Below are positions 31,315 to 42,962 of a DNA stretch of 64,000 nt, piece after piece. Under the pieces are notes generated by a model. The model worked only from the letters and a program-made list of their open reading frames with translations. It was not told where the DNA came from and did no database searches. The stretch lies in assembly GCA_946811185.2 (NCBI GenBank), contig OX328107.1, forward strand, positions 13,543,565 through 13,607,564, given 5' to 3'. This DNA comes from Hippopus hippopus. Its lineage: Eukaryota; Mollusca; Bivalvia; Cardiida; Cardiidae. The position numbers and the translations under genes were made by a program. The stretch's first letter is position 1. Every line of letters begins with the position of its first letter.

Positions 31315-31497
31315 TCCTCCTCCTCCTCGTTTCCACCTGCTCCTCCCCCTGTTCCTCACCCACGGCCATGCTCCTGCTCCTCCTGCACCTGCTCCTGCAA
31401 CTGCTATTCATCCTCCTCCCTTTCTTCTTCTTCTTCTTCTTCTTCTTCTTCATCTTCTTCCTCCTCCTCCTCCTCCTCCTCCACCTCATCTTTTAAA
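31315..31497. repeat. CTC/TTC triplet low-complexity tract
   Basis: CCTCCTCCTC and TTCTTCTTCTTC runs give long open frames on both strands (serine, proline, leucine, lysine or arginine runs) that are compositional artefacts. Confidence 0.9.
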
Positions 31498-31637
31498 ATA
31501 AATAAAAAAGCTTTTGGCCTGAAGCTGACCGTTTATCAAATAGGGAGTTACAATAAAACAACTTAATAAAGTTTTTCATTATTCATCATTTTATTTACTT
31601 TCAAAACGACATCACAACTGTCAGGCACCATCAGGAT

Positions 31638-31867
31638 AACTCTTTGCCAAACGACAAAATTTTGGATCGGACCAAATTGAAAGCATTTGCAGATGACGGA
31701 TTAATTATGGATCTGGTGATGATTTCCTGCTTTGATAATACAGAAAACATTGTGGGGAAAAAGAAGAAAATGCTGGTTACCAGCGTTTTCTCCTTTTCCT
31801 ACAATGTTTTCAAAAGCCTTCACTCTTCAGGGTCCTTGAAACTCGGAATTGTCTTGTAAAGAGCTAA
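31638..31867 (+). repeat. MITE family A copy
   Basis: AACTCTTTGCCAAACGACAA, AAAATGCTGGTTACCAGCG, TTTTCTCCTTTTCCTACAATG and GTCTTGTAAAGAGCTAA define both ends and hairpin. Confidence 0.75.
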
Positions 31868-32059
31868 CCCATTTAATCCTCTAACAAATTTGCAACAGAC
31901 AAACTTCACTACGTCTTGCAAAAAAAGACAATTAAAATGATTTGTTGTTTAATGCACGAATACATGTCTGTTAAAACAATGTGGTATAGGGAGAAATTTC
32001 TCGTCACGATGTGGCTATCTGCAAGAAAGGAAAAAGTCTGCAGCACGTGATTAGCTAAT

Positions 32060-32225
32060 CCTTACCACACAGTCACGTGTTTAAGTTACTATGAGGCAGA
32101 CAGCTTTTTTTTTCTACCCTTTCAAAAACAAGTTTTATCGTTTTTCGCCACAATTTGAACTGTCGTCTGTAAATGATTTCAATTTAGACAAGTCTAAAAT
32201 TTTGTTGTCTGGTAGAGAGTTAAAT
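32060..32225 (+). repeat. MITE family A relic, partial
   Basis: CCTTACCACACAGTCACGTG, TGATTTCAATTTAGACAAG and AAATTTTGTTGTCTGGTAG remain; the centre is lost. Confidence 0.45.
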
Positions 32226-32920
32226 GATGTGCAACAAGAAATTTTCATTTTCTTCTGCCATTTAGAGTTTCATCGTATTTCTCTCGCCGCGTCTCTGTCT
32301 CAAAGATAGAAATAAACAAAAGAAAATTAGACGGGCGTCCGAAATGACAAATTTGAAGCACTAATCACTAATGACAACCTTATTTAGTCGGAATCCATTC
32401 GGCCCCGGATTACTTCGTCTAAAACGTTCATTGCTCTCATTTAAGGTCCCTCGTGTTATTTTAGCGATGGCATTTGTAAGCACTTTATTAGTTCTTGAGT
32501 GTTCAAAAGGGGCTTATTAATGTACACTTGTAAAACCACGTGCGAAAAGATTTACGATGACGAAATTACTGGAAAGGACCAATATATTTCATTCATTTCC
32601 TTCCACGCGTCTTCCATTTCGGTCCGGCATTAACTTTTTTTCTACTATAAGACACATTATTTTTACGACAATTTGCTTAGAAGAACTACGCTCATTTTGA
32701 TTGTTTGTTCGGGGTTAGCACCCTTTGAAATATTATTTTGTTATGATGCAGCGGCTAGTGCACCAATCCATGCTTTCCTGAAGTTTCTTTTGTCAGTACT
32801 TAGCACAAGATTTATTCCAAACTACTGGATGCTGTCCCGCTTGACCATCATTGAAAAATTGTTCAGCGGCGAGAGAGAAATGAATACTGTGTCCTGGACT
32901 AAAATTTATCCTCCAATAGA
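32226..32920. other. Unique sequence, nothing firm
   Basis: A segment at 32763-32840 (ATCCATGCTTTCCTGAAG to CAAACTACTGGATGCT) resembles one at 58166-58245. It is a possible old repeat; the enclosing 88-codon ORF has no domain. Confidence 0.35.
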
Positions 32921-32923
32921 GTT

Positions 32924-33177
32924 GAGCCATGCTCTGTGAGAAGGGGGTTTAATGCATCTGCGAGAACTATCGACCCAGGTCAACCTGCACAGTTTGAGCA
33001 GGCTGACCTGGATCGAAGGTTTTTGCTATTTGTCGATTTTATGGATGTCTAAGGACAGGTCTACCGCATGATTCAGTCCATTGTTATACAAAATGGATTT
33101 CATGGATCCATATTTACGTGATGACTCGCCTGGTATAATGCATCAAGGAGACCCCTTTTACCAGAGCATGGCTCAAT
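32924..33177 (+). repeat. MITE family B copy
   Basis: Ends GAGCCATGCTCTGTGAGAAG and CCAGAGCATGGCTCA face each other. Core hairpin AGGTCAACCTGCACAG/AGCAGGCTGACCTGG. Confidence 0.8.
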
Positions 33178-33339
33178 GTTTTCAACTAGGAAACGATTCG
33201 GCAACACTTGGATTTCAAGCTCTGCTCTGATAGAGCTACCTTGCTCGGCATTTTTTAAACTATAACAAACAAATGGAGAGCAGCAAAATCATTGTTTAAC
33301 TCTGTGGACGCAAAGGGAAGAACAGAAAGCATTTTGAAA

Positions 33340-33410
33340 TTGCAGGGTCAAATTTGGGCTGATCAAAACGTGCATTCTGATCCTTGATCTACGCCGTCCG
33401 CGACTTCATG
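33340..33410. repeat. Family C hairpin relic
   Basis: GCTGATCAAAACGTGCATTC and TGATCCTTGATCTACGCCG retain one arm and the flank. Confidence 0.45.
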
Positions 33411-33472
33411 CTAACTATTAACAAAAAGTCCCTTAAATAGAGACACAGCTGATTTTATAGCACTCGAAGAGA

Positions 33473-33473
<1 letters not shown>

Positions 33474-33504
<31 letters not shown>

Positions 33505-33536
33505 TTTCTTTCTTTCTTTCCTCTTTCCTTTCTTTT
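33474..33536. repeat. TTTC microsatellite
   Basis: TTTCTTTC repeats with two interruptions. Confidence 0.9.
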
Positions 33537-33767
33537 ATGCCTCGTTTTGGAAGGCGTGACTGATCTGTCATCTACGCAGTCATCGCATTTTCCATCACAG
33601 TCTAGATTCCAGAATAGAAAGGTATAATTTAGGTATCTGTCTTGTAAATGTTGATAAATTACGACTTAGAAATGCAGATCATTTCACTCCTATGAAAAAG
33701 AAGGTCAGAAATGCAGGGTGACCTGTTCATTTTTTGTTACTTATTCCTTACCACGGCCACGTCAATA

Positions 33768-34027
33768 TGAGCCATGCTCTGTGGAAAGGGGGCTTAATGC
33801 ATCTGCGAAAAGTATCAACCTGCGCAGTCCGTGCACGCTGACATGGCCCGAAACTTTTCGCTATCAGTCAATTTTTCTGTATGTCAGAGGATCACTCTTA
33901 CTCCAGATTCAGTCAGTCATTCATTAGACTAAATAGATTTTATGGATCCCTAATTATGTGATGACTTGTTTGGTATAATTGATCACGGAGATGCATTAAG
34001 CCCCCTTTTGCCAGACCATGGCTCATA
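33768..34027 (+). repeat. MITE family B copy
   Basis: ATGAGCCATGCTCTGTGGAA and CCAGACCATGGCTCATAT are mirrored. It contains the GGATCCCTAATTATGTGATG and GAGATGCATTAAGCCCCC landmarks. Confidence 0.8.
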
Positions 34028-34129
34028 TTATTCAGATCTCTTTGACTTTTAGATGCAACACGCATTTGAAATTGTGTACGAAGAGGAATCTTAAGCTTCA
34101 TCCCTCTTTGACGAAAAAAAAATAGGCAA

Positions 34130-34463
34130 AGAAATTAAAATAAGCTGGTAGACAATAGTTTCAAAAGAAACCAGAACGTTTGTTTATTTCACTGAAGTTT
34201 AAATTTGTAGGAAGATTACGGAAAACGCCCTTTATGCATATTTTAGGCAAGACCCAAAATATGGTAATGAGGAGAGAGGGAATATGCATACAGCAGGGAT
34301 GGCTTTAAGAAAAAAAAAACTTCCTCCAGAACGGATATATTCCACACGACGTATTTCCATCAGAATAGATACCAGAACGCCTTTTACTTTTCTGGAGCTT
34401 TATTCAATAGGACAATTACGGAAAACCACTCAATGCGTATATAGGGACAAGCCCGAAATATGG
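34130..34463 (+). repeat. Two diverged tandem copies of a ~160-bp sequence
   Basis: Copy 1 (about 34140-34290) and copy 2 (about 34310-34463, continuing at 35672) share AGAACG, TTACGGAAAACnnCn, and CCnAAATATGGTAATGAGG. The element at 34466-35671 splits copy 2. Confidence 0.65.
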
Positions 34464-34465
34464 TA

Positions 34466-35671
34466 TAGGTAGTTTGTAGTTCATAGGGACCCCCTGAATT
34501 TTGAAATATCTTGAAAAATTCCGCATCAATTTTTATGAAACTTTTCAAGGTCTTTTAAAATGACCTTACCAACTTTCACAGTGAAATTTAGAATTTTTCT
34601 TCTGCAAGAAAGAACATTTTGCCTATTCCAGTAATGTTAAATTTTTGTCCTCGAGCTTAACATTCTCCGCCGGTTTCGCACAGTGATCAGAACAGCAAAC
34701 ATAACTGGACAAGTGCATGACTTTAGTTCCTCAATTCAGTTAAATATGAGACCGTGAAATCGTTTTTTGTACAAATAATACAGTTCTATACTTTACCTCA
34801 GATATCGCTCTTGTAACTTTCATTCAAACTTTGGAGTCTAAGATGATTTGTCCAATGTTTTCTTATACGGTGTTTGTTCTCCAGTATTTGATTAAATTTT
34901 ACATTCGGCCTGGCTTCAAGTTTTTATACCACTTCTGTCGAGATATGTGTTCCAAACCACCTGGCACTTAGACTTAAAGGTCTTTCATGGTTTGTTTTGA
35001 ATCGTTTCTCGCTACGATTTTTTCAGTTCGCCTAGAATTAGCTCAATTGTATTATGGTCACACTCATAGGGTGGTAGTCTTAAAGACCCTGTGTCCCTTT
35101 GACCGTAAAAATTCACCTACAACAATACTTTTGAGCTTGTTTATGGAACTTAACCACTTCAAACAATGCATCTTTCTTCATTTTGTTGTTATATGCTACA
35201 CCACATGATGTGATACAGAGTCTGACTGGGTTTCGGGGGAAAAAAAACATCTATGGTTGGGCGTTGAAAAGAAAAAGTGTAAACAAGTGTGTGCAAGTCT
35301 CCAATATTGAATCATTAAAATAAAACCCAAATAAAAAACGAGATAAGGGCCTCAAAAGTGGGAGTTTTTACTATTCAAACAACAGACGACCACAGTTACT
35401 GTGCTTGCATGAGAATTGTTTCCATAAACAGGTAAATCCTATACTCGGAATAGCCTTCAACCCTCCCACCGTTTTTAAGCTGTTTTGTTCATACTTTTTA
35501 ACATAGCACTGAATGCAAAAAAAGTCAAACTAAGTTATCAAAAATTCTGAAAATTTCACTCAGAGTTGGTAAAGGTAATATTTCTAACTATGCAAATTTT
35601 CAGTACAATAGCAAAAGCATTTTTTAAGATATATCAAAATTTTTGTGTCCCTATGAACCTCAAACTACCTA
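34466..35671. mobile_element. 1.2-kb inverted-repeat element at a TA target
   Basis: Ends TAGGTAGTTTG and CAAACTACCTA are bracketed by TA on both sides. The inverted match extends through GTTCATAGGGAC and ATATCTTGAAAAAT-like sequence. The neighbouring tandem copy reads ATATGGTAATGAGG uninterrupted, which is the empty site. Interior ORFs (for example 34987-35208) have no transposase motif, so it is non-autonomous, possibly of Tc1/mariner type from its TA target. Confidence 0.75.
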
Positions 35672-35974
35672 TAATGAGGTATGAAGTTATTTGCATACTG
35701 CAAACTTAGAAAAAAAATAATAATAAAAACAGGGCGGGGTAAACTGCACTCAGCACGAATATTTCCCCCAAAGTATTCCACTGTTCGGTTCGATGCTACT
35801 TGTTATCTCCATATTTGATTTTTTATTTACTTCCTACTATGCGCGCGCATCTCTCCGGCCCCTCTACGTGAGCTATTTTTGCGAAGGCATCTCCAGAAGC
35901 AATAATGCGCTTTCTAGTTTGCCGTTATCGATTGTTTCTACCTTTTATTTTACTTGATCTCGATTATTTTTCGC

Positions 35975-36058
35975 ATCTTTAAGAAGATGTGGGAAGGGAA
36001 GAAATGAAGAGGGTATGGGCATATACCCTCTTCATTTCCTCTCTCCCCACAAGATCTT
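35975..36058. repeat. Long perfect hairpin
   Basis: AAATGAAGAGGGTATGGGCAT folds onto ATACCCTCTTCATTTCCTC, with further pairing of GTGGGAAGGG and CTCTCCCCAC outside. Confidence 0.75.
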
Positions 36059-36062
36059 GAAT

Positions 36063-37464
36063 CTATAACATTACTACAGGTGCGCCGGTATGGGTTCAAA
36101 TTTGCATATCTATGGCTTTTTAATTGCATTTTATGGCGTTTTCGTGACTGTGTCGAGGGGGTACGTGACGTCATAGCGTACCCAGGTAAGGGTAGGTCAG
36201 GTATCTATAGAAACAACGCTCTAGGAGCGTGAGAACCGGAAACGTTATGTCCATATAGGGAAAAGCGGGTCATAGACGACGCGAGCGTGAGGTCAGGTAT
36301 TTATAGAAACGACGTACCGAGTGCATGAGAACCGGAAACGTCGTGTCCATAATGCGGGTCATAGACAACACGCGCGTGGAAACATCATAGAGAGTAACGC
36401 CGCGAATGGCGCGAAAAAAAAAAACGTTTTACTTATGTAAGGAAAAGACCACCTGGGTTGAGCCAAACATTACTTGGAAAGCAGCTCTGGGAGTATTTCA
36501 GAACAGCTATCTGAAGGAAAATAAAAGTATTTTTTTCTACGTTTATTTCGTTGTTTTTTTTAATTGTCGAAAAGCGATCTGAATCCATATTTTTACCAAG
36601 TTCTATTAAAGGAAATAAAAATAACGTAAAGCGTAAATCAAAGCGTAAAGGGTTCCGGAATGCATGAGACCGCGGAAAAGCACTAGAACGACCCTTACCT
36701 TTATCCTGCGAGATCATGTTTCGTCAAGCAAGATATAAATAGCGCGGCGAGTTAATGTCAGGCAATACGAATCCATCGGCTGCAAGACCTGAAGATATTT
36801 TTAACGAAAGTCTTTAGACCCCAGTTAAGAAAATTGGTCATTTGTCGAGTAAAAGAAGACGAAAAAACTGTCAGTCTGAGAATAGCGTAATATAAAGCGT
36901 GAGTAATTCCTCGCTCTGTTGCCCTCTGGCAGGTAGAGCTAATCCTTTCCGACTTTTCGCTCCAAGAACGTATTTTTTCGGCCTGCAACTTTTTCACATT
37001 TGGAATAAGTGGTATGTACCTGTGAACGATATGAAAGGAGAGTGTGACTTTCTACGGTACAAGAATGACCGCGATATCTCGACCCTGAAGCCAGTGCTAC
37101 TAGGTGTAAATGACCGCTAAATCGCTGAGCAGGGTTGGCAGCTCAGAGAAGGATCGTAACCTTTAGAAATGTATGCGTTTAATATTCAAGAAAACCTTTT
37201 CCCCTAAAACGCGAGAAATGAAACTGGCCGTTTGATATTTAAACATTTCTTTTTTACATCACCGAGTGTACTAATATTGAATTAATGCTAATCCGATATT
37301 AGTTTTATCAACCAGGTTTAGTACCCCCAAGATCCTCGTGTGATCAGAAAACAGAAGTGAGTTCTGAATCTCTCGCTCTCTCTCTCTCTCTCTCTCTGTT
37401 TGTCTCTCTCTCTCTCTCTCTCTTTCTCCTCTCTCTCTCTCTCTTTTCTCTGTCTGTCTGTCTA

Positions 37465-37519
<55 letters not shown>

Positions 37520-38445
37520 CTCTTAGGGGAAAAGGTTTTCTTGAATATTAAAGATGCCCGTCTACAGCCGGTAAGCAAAAACGCTTTTAAATTTCAAACA
37601 ATTTAGAATGGTACAGAAATCAGTCCTTTGTGTAAACATGGATAAATTACTGACATATATGGTGTAATTGAAAAAAAAGAAACACGGAGATTTGTATCAG
37701 AAACCGAACATTGTTCAGAAGAAACTTGGCTGACGATCGAAGCTGTAAACAATGGCAGTGCGTCACGGAAATTTATCGTTGGTTTCCGCCTAGAGTCGGA
37801 TACGGTGTAATTTGTATATAGGTCGCGACCTCCGTCTGAAAATCGAGGCTGCAACAGAGAAGCCTCCATTTTCCTTTGTTTACCTCATTAGACGCAGGGC
37901 GAAGGTCAAATATAGTCACGTGACAGAATGCATGATCTTCATACGAATCTACCCGAGTGTATAACGGATATATCGAAATCTTCGATTAAAAAACCGGAAA
38001 CGACGCGTCTGTTTACATGGAAGGCCACAACTCCGCGAAATGCATTTTCTATCGACCGTAATCTAAGCAACCTTCCAACCGTCAGGCGCAATATTTGGCA
38101 TGAAGGTATAAGAATGACTATAGTTTGATAAAATAAAGACAAAATGATTTAAAACTGGCTGAAAATGAGTATAAGGGCCTCTTTAAACGCGTCGGCGGGT
38201 CGTTTCTATAAATACCTGACCTCACGCTCGCGTCGTCTATGACCCGCTTTTCCCTATATGGACGTAACGTTTCCAGTTCTCACGCTCCTAGAACGTTGTT
38301 TCTATAAATACCTGACGTGCCTTCACCTGGGGACGCTATGACGTCACGTGCCCCCTCGATACAGTCACGAAAAAGCCATAAAAAGCAATTAAAAAGCCAT
38401 AAATATGCAAATTTGAACCCATACCGGCGCACCTCTAGTAGCATT
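36063..38445. mobile_element. Long-inverted-repeat element of about 2.4 kb
   Basis: The left arm (about 36063-36335) and right arm (about 38196-38445) are inverted copies. Landmarks are GGTGCGCCGGTATGGGTTC, CATAGACGACGCGAGCGTG, and GTGACGTCATAGCGTACCC against GACGCTATGACGTCACGTGC. The left arm also holds a tandem duplication of about 95 bp (36197-36290, 36291-36385) with GAGAACCGGAAACGT. The interior of about 1.8 kb contains a CT/TGTC microsatellite and small ORFs without known domains. No transposase is found and the precise ends and target duplication are not resolved. Confidence 0.7.
37369..37522. repeat. CT and TGTC microsatellite
   Basis: CTCTCTCT runs surround TGTCTGTCTGTC. Open frames across it are artefacts. 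Confidence 0.95.
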
Positions 38446-38582
38446 GCTTGTCTTATCAAGCCTATGAGAATTATTAGACCTGACAAAAGTTGGCGTTTTG
38501 AGACAAAATTCTATCTAACGAGTCTAAAAAATATGTTTTTAAGCAAGCCTTTGGCGAGGTTAACAGGTTTTCTCCGGACGAG

Positions 38583-38790
38583 TTAACTCTTTACCACACA
38601 CCAAAATTTTAGACTTGACGATATTGATAGCATTTACAGATCAAAAACTAAATAAGGCTAAAATTATGGAATTGTCTGTGAAAGGGTAGAAAAAAAAATG
38701 GGGGGGGAAAAATTCTCTTTTTCCCCACAACATTCTTAAAACGCTTCTTTTGTCAGAGTCGCTGAAACTCGGGATTGTGTGTTAAATGGT
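38583..38790 (+). repeat. MITE family A copy, diverged
   Basis: TTAACTCTTTACCACACACC, AGACTTGACGATATTGATAG, TTCTCTTTTTCCCCACAAC and AACTCGGGATTGTGTGTTAA. Confidence 0.7.
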
Positions 38791-39349
38791 TACTAAAACA
38801 TTTTATCATATAACTACCGTTATTTTCAGCGTAAAATAGCTATGACGAATGTTCTTATCTTACACACGTTTGCGATAAACAAATGGTGCTGTATTTGGTC
38901 AAAGCTCTATACAATCATACGCTCCATTTCTAAAACGTTACTGGCCCAGCTTTCTCTGTGAAGTTAATTATCAAAATTGATGATCCTGAAAACAAGGTGT
39001 TTGAATTTTATCATCCTTAAATTCAAAACAAAATCATTATGTGCAAGTTTCTTTGGAACTATTTTCGTCCGTATTGTAAACACATGCCAAAGATGCGAAA
39101 AAAGTTTGTATAGCTCTCACTCGATAAACCTTTCATTATCAGTATATATTATTGTTTGTGTTTTGGATAACAGGCTCGAAATCACGTACCGTGACGAGAT
39201 AATTAATTCATAAACCCAACTCGATAATATTTATATTATCTCTACACGGTTCGTTGTTTTAAACCAGTTTTCCTAAAATGAAACATAATATAAACTATTA
39301 ATGAAAGGTTTATCAAGTTAGAGTTATAAATTTCAGTTCACATGTACAT
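38791..39349. other. AT-rich spacer
   Basis: The phrase TCTTACACACGTTTGCGATA to ATACGCTCCATTTCTAAAAC recurs at about 49614-49695, a dispersed repeat of some 80 bp. No gene is seen. Confidence 0.45.
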
Positions 39350-39746
39350 GTACGAGGGCCATTCGAAAAATACGTAGACACTGCTGATATTTACACTTCG
39401 GCTCGATGGAAATTTATAAAAATTGGTAAAGATAAGGTGCAACTTAACTCCAGTTCAGTTATTAACATGGTTATGATATCCTTACATTTTACTCAAAACT
39501 ATGGCTGTTAAAGCAACGGAAGTCTAGACACACGGCGCAACCCACAGAATTTCGACATCTGATTTTTTACATCGCATGACTGAGCTCATATCTACTAATA
39601 TACAGTGGAAAAACATTGTAAAACTGCACATACATTTAGCATGATCTTACATCATTGTTTGTGTTGAATTTCAACGTCAAATTCCCAAGGGTTATTTTAA
39701 AACTATTTGTTAACCAAGGCAACCAGATTTGTTTCGGAGAAAAAAC

Positions 39747-40070
39747 ATGACGTTGTCCGAAGCCATGGAGCAACGTCTGATGATAAAGTTCTGTGTTGTA
39801 CCCCGAAAAACACCAACTGAGACGAGAGAGATGCTGGAAAAAGCAGAGCTTAAGCCAAAGGTGTGCCGAGCCTAACTCTACGAGCGACATTGATATTTCA
39901 GAGGGAAGAAGATCTGTAGAGGATGATATAGGCCAGTAAAGAAAGCCAAAGCTTGACCAGAAACTTATCAGTAGCATCAGCAATGTTATGAACGCAACAG
40001 AGGAAATGAAGTATGAAACCAGAATCATATTAGCTGGGAACGAAAAGAATTGGGGAAAAAAACACTTTTC
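39747..40070 (+). pseudogene. mariner transposase N-terminus, broken
   Basis: From ATG 39747 the frame reads MEQRLMIKF, then KTPTETREMLEKA, the mariner paired-type DNA-binding start. After a stop at about 39870 and a frameshift near 39885 it continues with ISEGRRSVEDD, then a stop, then ISSISNVMN and YETRIILAG. This is the first helix-turn-helix region only; the DD34D catalytic core is absent. The 153-codon minus-strand ORF here is a shadow. Confidence 0.7.
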
Positions 40071-40312
40071 CAGGGATGGATCCACAGTTACAGACATACA
40101 TGTAGTATAGAGTGCAAAGGTGAGAATTTGGAAAAGCTGTAGGGTGAGTCTTCCGAAATGATGTTGATAACGTCGGGCGACGTAAGTTATACTCCGCTGT
40201 GGTGGTGTATCTAGACAACCAGGGAACCAATGTCTGAGATATTTTAGACCTAAGCTGTAAAAATGCTTGGCTACACTGTGTTAGATAGTCATGAAAATAT
40301 CATGTTAAACAG

Positions 40313-41535
40313 TGTCAAGAGATATGATGACGAAGAGTGGGTTTGTTTCTCAGGTGACAATGTCTTACCAGGATATATGTACAGTTCTGGTGATATATAG
40401 AATTTTCCTCAGGCTATCTGGCCTCAATTGATTTGAAACTAAAAACACAAAAGCATCAAACTACTGTCTTGGTAGATTATCTGTCGGACACTAGACGACT
40501 GTCTTATACAGTCTATAGAGACAAAGTGCCAAGCTCAAACTTCTGTCTTTGGTTTAACACGGACGGAGTATGAATGTTGCTTCAGACTGTCGTTCGTGTC
40601 TTGGCTTCAAACACCCTGTCAGTCTTATTCGGCTTCAAACGTCTTCAAACAAGTCCCTGTGAAACACTTCCAAGTCTGTCTGAAGCTGGCCAGGAACGGT
40701 GTTGTGCTGAACCGCTGTCGGTTTGTGTTTCAGACCGATCTGTTCAACCCTCACTGCCTAGGCTGGAACTGTGAGACAAGACTTCTCAGCTTCAAACTGC
40801 TTGGAACGGGTCCGTTTGAGGCTGGGTCTGTATGGGACGTGTTGAAGCAACTCCCCGAGTCAGTCTAGCGTGTTTGGAGTAAGTCGGGACCTCTCTGAAG
40901 CTGGGCTGTTTGAAGCTGATCCTTTCGGAACAGCTCCCAGAGTCAGTCTAGCGTGTTTGGAGCGAGTCTGGATGTATCTGAAGCTTGGCTGTATGAGACT
41001 GGTACGTTTGAAGCGTGGACGAGCGTCGCTTGCTCCTCAGCGTTGTAGATGGGAGGAAGTATGCTGAGCTTCTGTCGATTTGCCCTGCGTCGCCTATATC
41101 CACAGCGCGAAAAAGTGTGATTTCTCTGAAATGGGTTACGGAGAGAAATTGTTGTCGCAGTGAATTGTTGCATCAGCGTAGAATGACAATGATTTTGGCA
41201 CTATTTATATTCACCAATTATAAGTCAACTAAACAGGGTCCGAATTTTGTGTTTCTAAAAGTGTCATGATTTCTTGACCTGATAATCTACCAAGACTTTA
41301 AATGTGAAATTACAATGTACCTATTGCAGAATATAACAAAACAAAATGCATATTATTCAACACAACATTAACACTGACTGAAATTAAAATCTATGATTTA
41401 TTCAAAAGAAACAATGTATTCCAAAAATAGTACTAAAGCATCAAATGATCAAAGTACTCCCGGTACTCACAATGATAGTCATTAAACTATATACAACATG
41501 TGGCACTGCCTGTACCTTACAGATTATTTCTGACA
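40313..41535 (-). repeat. Solo LTR of the Gmr1-like element, with 5-bp target duplication
   Basis: This is the inverted complement of the LTRs at 21052 and 27449, from TGTCAAGAGATATG to TTTCTGACA (1223 bp), with no internal retrotransposon sequence. AACAG stands directly on both sides (40308-40312, 41536-41540), a perfect 5-bp target duplication. It is more diverged than the two LTRs of the full copy. It arose by recombination between the LTRs of an inserted element inside the mariner relic. Confidence 0.92.
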
Positions 41536-41587
41536 AACAGCTTGGTAATATGGATTGCCTACGTTATTTTTTAATTGCCCTCGTACA

Positions 41588-42473
41588 TTCAGATGTAGGT
41601 ACGGAATCGGTCGAGTTGTAACGAATGCCATCGTAATACAGCCGATGGATAATCCAAGGTTAGCCGAATGAGTTCCAATAAGATAGATTTTTATGGTATT
41701 TGTCGAAGACAATACCACTATGAGTTCAATATTGAATTTTGAAGACCTTGTATCGTATTTTGTGCAAAGCCGAAGGAAATAAACCCAATTAAACTCAATT
41801 TTTCTCAGGCAAATGAGTTTTTCCGTAGGATTCAGATATGTAATTGGAAATGGCATGTTAAAATACACTGGGTGAGGCCATCGATCGTGGAAATACTAAT
41901 TTTTGATTGAAAATAGCCTCATTCGCTCATAGCCTTCTATTGGCGCAATGATACAAAATTTGTCTACCGATCACTTGGTCCTGGGCTTTTTCGTTCCAAA
42001 ACCAGTTCGTCCCATGGCTTGTTCATCCAATGATTGCGCGCTACTCCATTTGATTGGGCATGAATATTTATAGATCGAAATAATTGATTGTAATGTTGGG
42101 AATTAAATGTTAACGGCCAAATATATTTTAAAATCATAGTTTTCAGGTACAAACTTAATTTTATTCGATATATTCACATGATTTCTCTCTCTATCCATCA
42201 TGCATCCTACTGTCTAGGGACATTACTCCTGACTCCTCCTAATGATCAAAGGGGGACCACCAATACACAAATAACCCAGCTTTGTCATGAGTACTCTCCC
42301 TTAAACCAAAAATGGTATTCATTTGCTTAGTAGGTTGACTTTCAAGACAATATTTGAATAATATTTCTCTTTTTCTTTCAAATTATTAATTTCACACAAT
42401 GGCTTCCTTGACAAATACCACTTCAATGTTCTCAACGCTTTGATTGCTCTATGTTTCCCGTTTGTCACTTCAG
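41588..42473. other. Spacer upstream of the candidate exon
   Basis: No repeat or gene is recognised. The 114-codon minus ORF spanning 41524-41868 starts inside unique DNA and runs into mariner and LTR sequence, so it is chance. Confidence 0.4.
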
Positions 42474-42529
42474 GTTATATAATCAACGAAGATGGACAAC
42501 TAGTACCCTTCAAGATATACAAAAAGGGG
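42474..42529 (+). CDS. Candidate internal exon of a host gene
   Basis: A 56-bp segment lies between a pyrimidine-rich acceptor (TTTCCCGTTTGTCACTTCAG) and a consensus donor (GGTAAGTCA). In the frame entered after two bases it reads YIINEDGQLVPFKIYKKG with balanced composition, unlike the surrounding AT-rich DNA. It leaves phase 0. The next candidate exon at 46616 also begins in phase 0, so both may belong to one plus-strand gene. The family is not recognised. Confidence 0.45.
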
Positions 42530-42554
42530 GTAAGTCATAGTTTTTACATAGTCA

Positions 42555-42660
42555 TAATTCTTTACCATACGACATAATTTTAGACACATCCTTACCGAAC
42601 ACTTTTGCAAAGAACAAATGAGATGTTGCTAAAATGATGGGGTTAGTCTTATGGGTCTTA
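42555..42660 (+). repeat. MITE family A relic, left part
   Basis: ATTCTTTACCATACGACATA and TTTTGCAAAGAACAAATGAG are the left end. The rest is lost. Confidence 0.5.
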
Positions 42661-42824
42661 ATTCTGTAAGCTGCATATGCATCATTCTAGTAAGGTTGGT
42701 CTGTTCAAAGTGTAGCAGTATATGGATGTGAATATTCAATTACTATTAGTGTTAATGTCTTTGTTTTGAAATCTAAAGCCCCAATTTTCTGTAGTCTGCA
42801 GTTTAACACTGTCAGCGCCAAACG

Positions 42825-42912
42825 CGAAAGCATGGGTTTTTGCAAACGACATAGATCAAGATAAGACTACACGGAAATTGCACTCTTATCTTAGACCTAA
42901 ACCGTCCTCTTC
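42825..42912. repeat. Family C hairpin
   Basis: ATAGATCAAGATAAGACTAC faces GCACTCTTATCTTAGACC. Compensating TAAG/CTTA changes keep the stem paired. Confidence 0.55.
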
Positions 42913-42962
42913 TTTAGTGTGGCCTATATGATAAAAGAATTGCTCCGAAATTTATGGACAGT

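Larger units (their letters stand above)
39353..41583 (+). mobile_element. mariner-like element, deleted, interrupted by a solo LTR
   Basis: The left end CGAGGGCCATTCGAAAAATA and the right end (minus strand) CGAGGGCAATTAAAAAATA are matching inverted termini flanked by TA. The plus-strand interior carries the start of a mariner transposase. Without the solo LTR it is about 1.0 kb, so the C-terminal two thirds of the transposase gene is missing. Confidence 0.75.

Noticed and set aside
31205..31566. Serine-, proline- or lysine/arginine-rich ORFs
   Set aside because: They are read from CTC/TTC triplet low complexity in every frame.
39636..40097. 153-codon minus-strand ORF with hydrophobic stretches
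   Set aside because: The plus strand carries a recognisable mariner transposase start; the minus ORF is its antisense.
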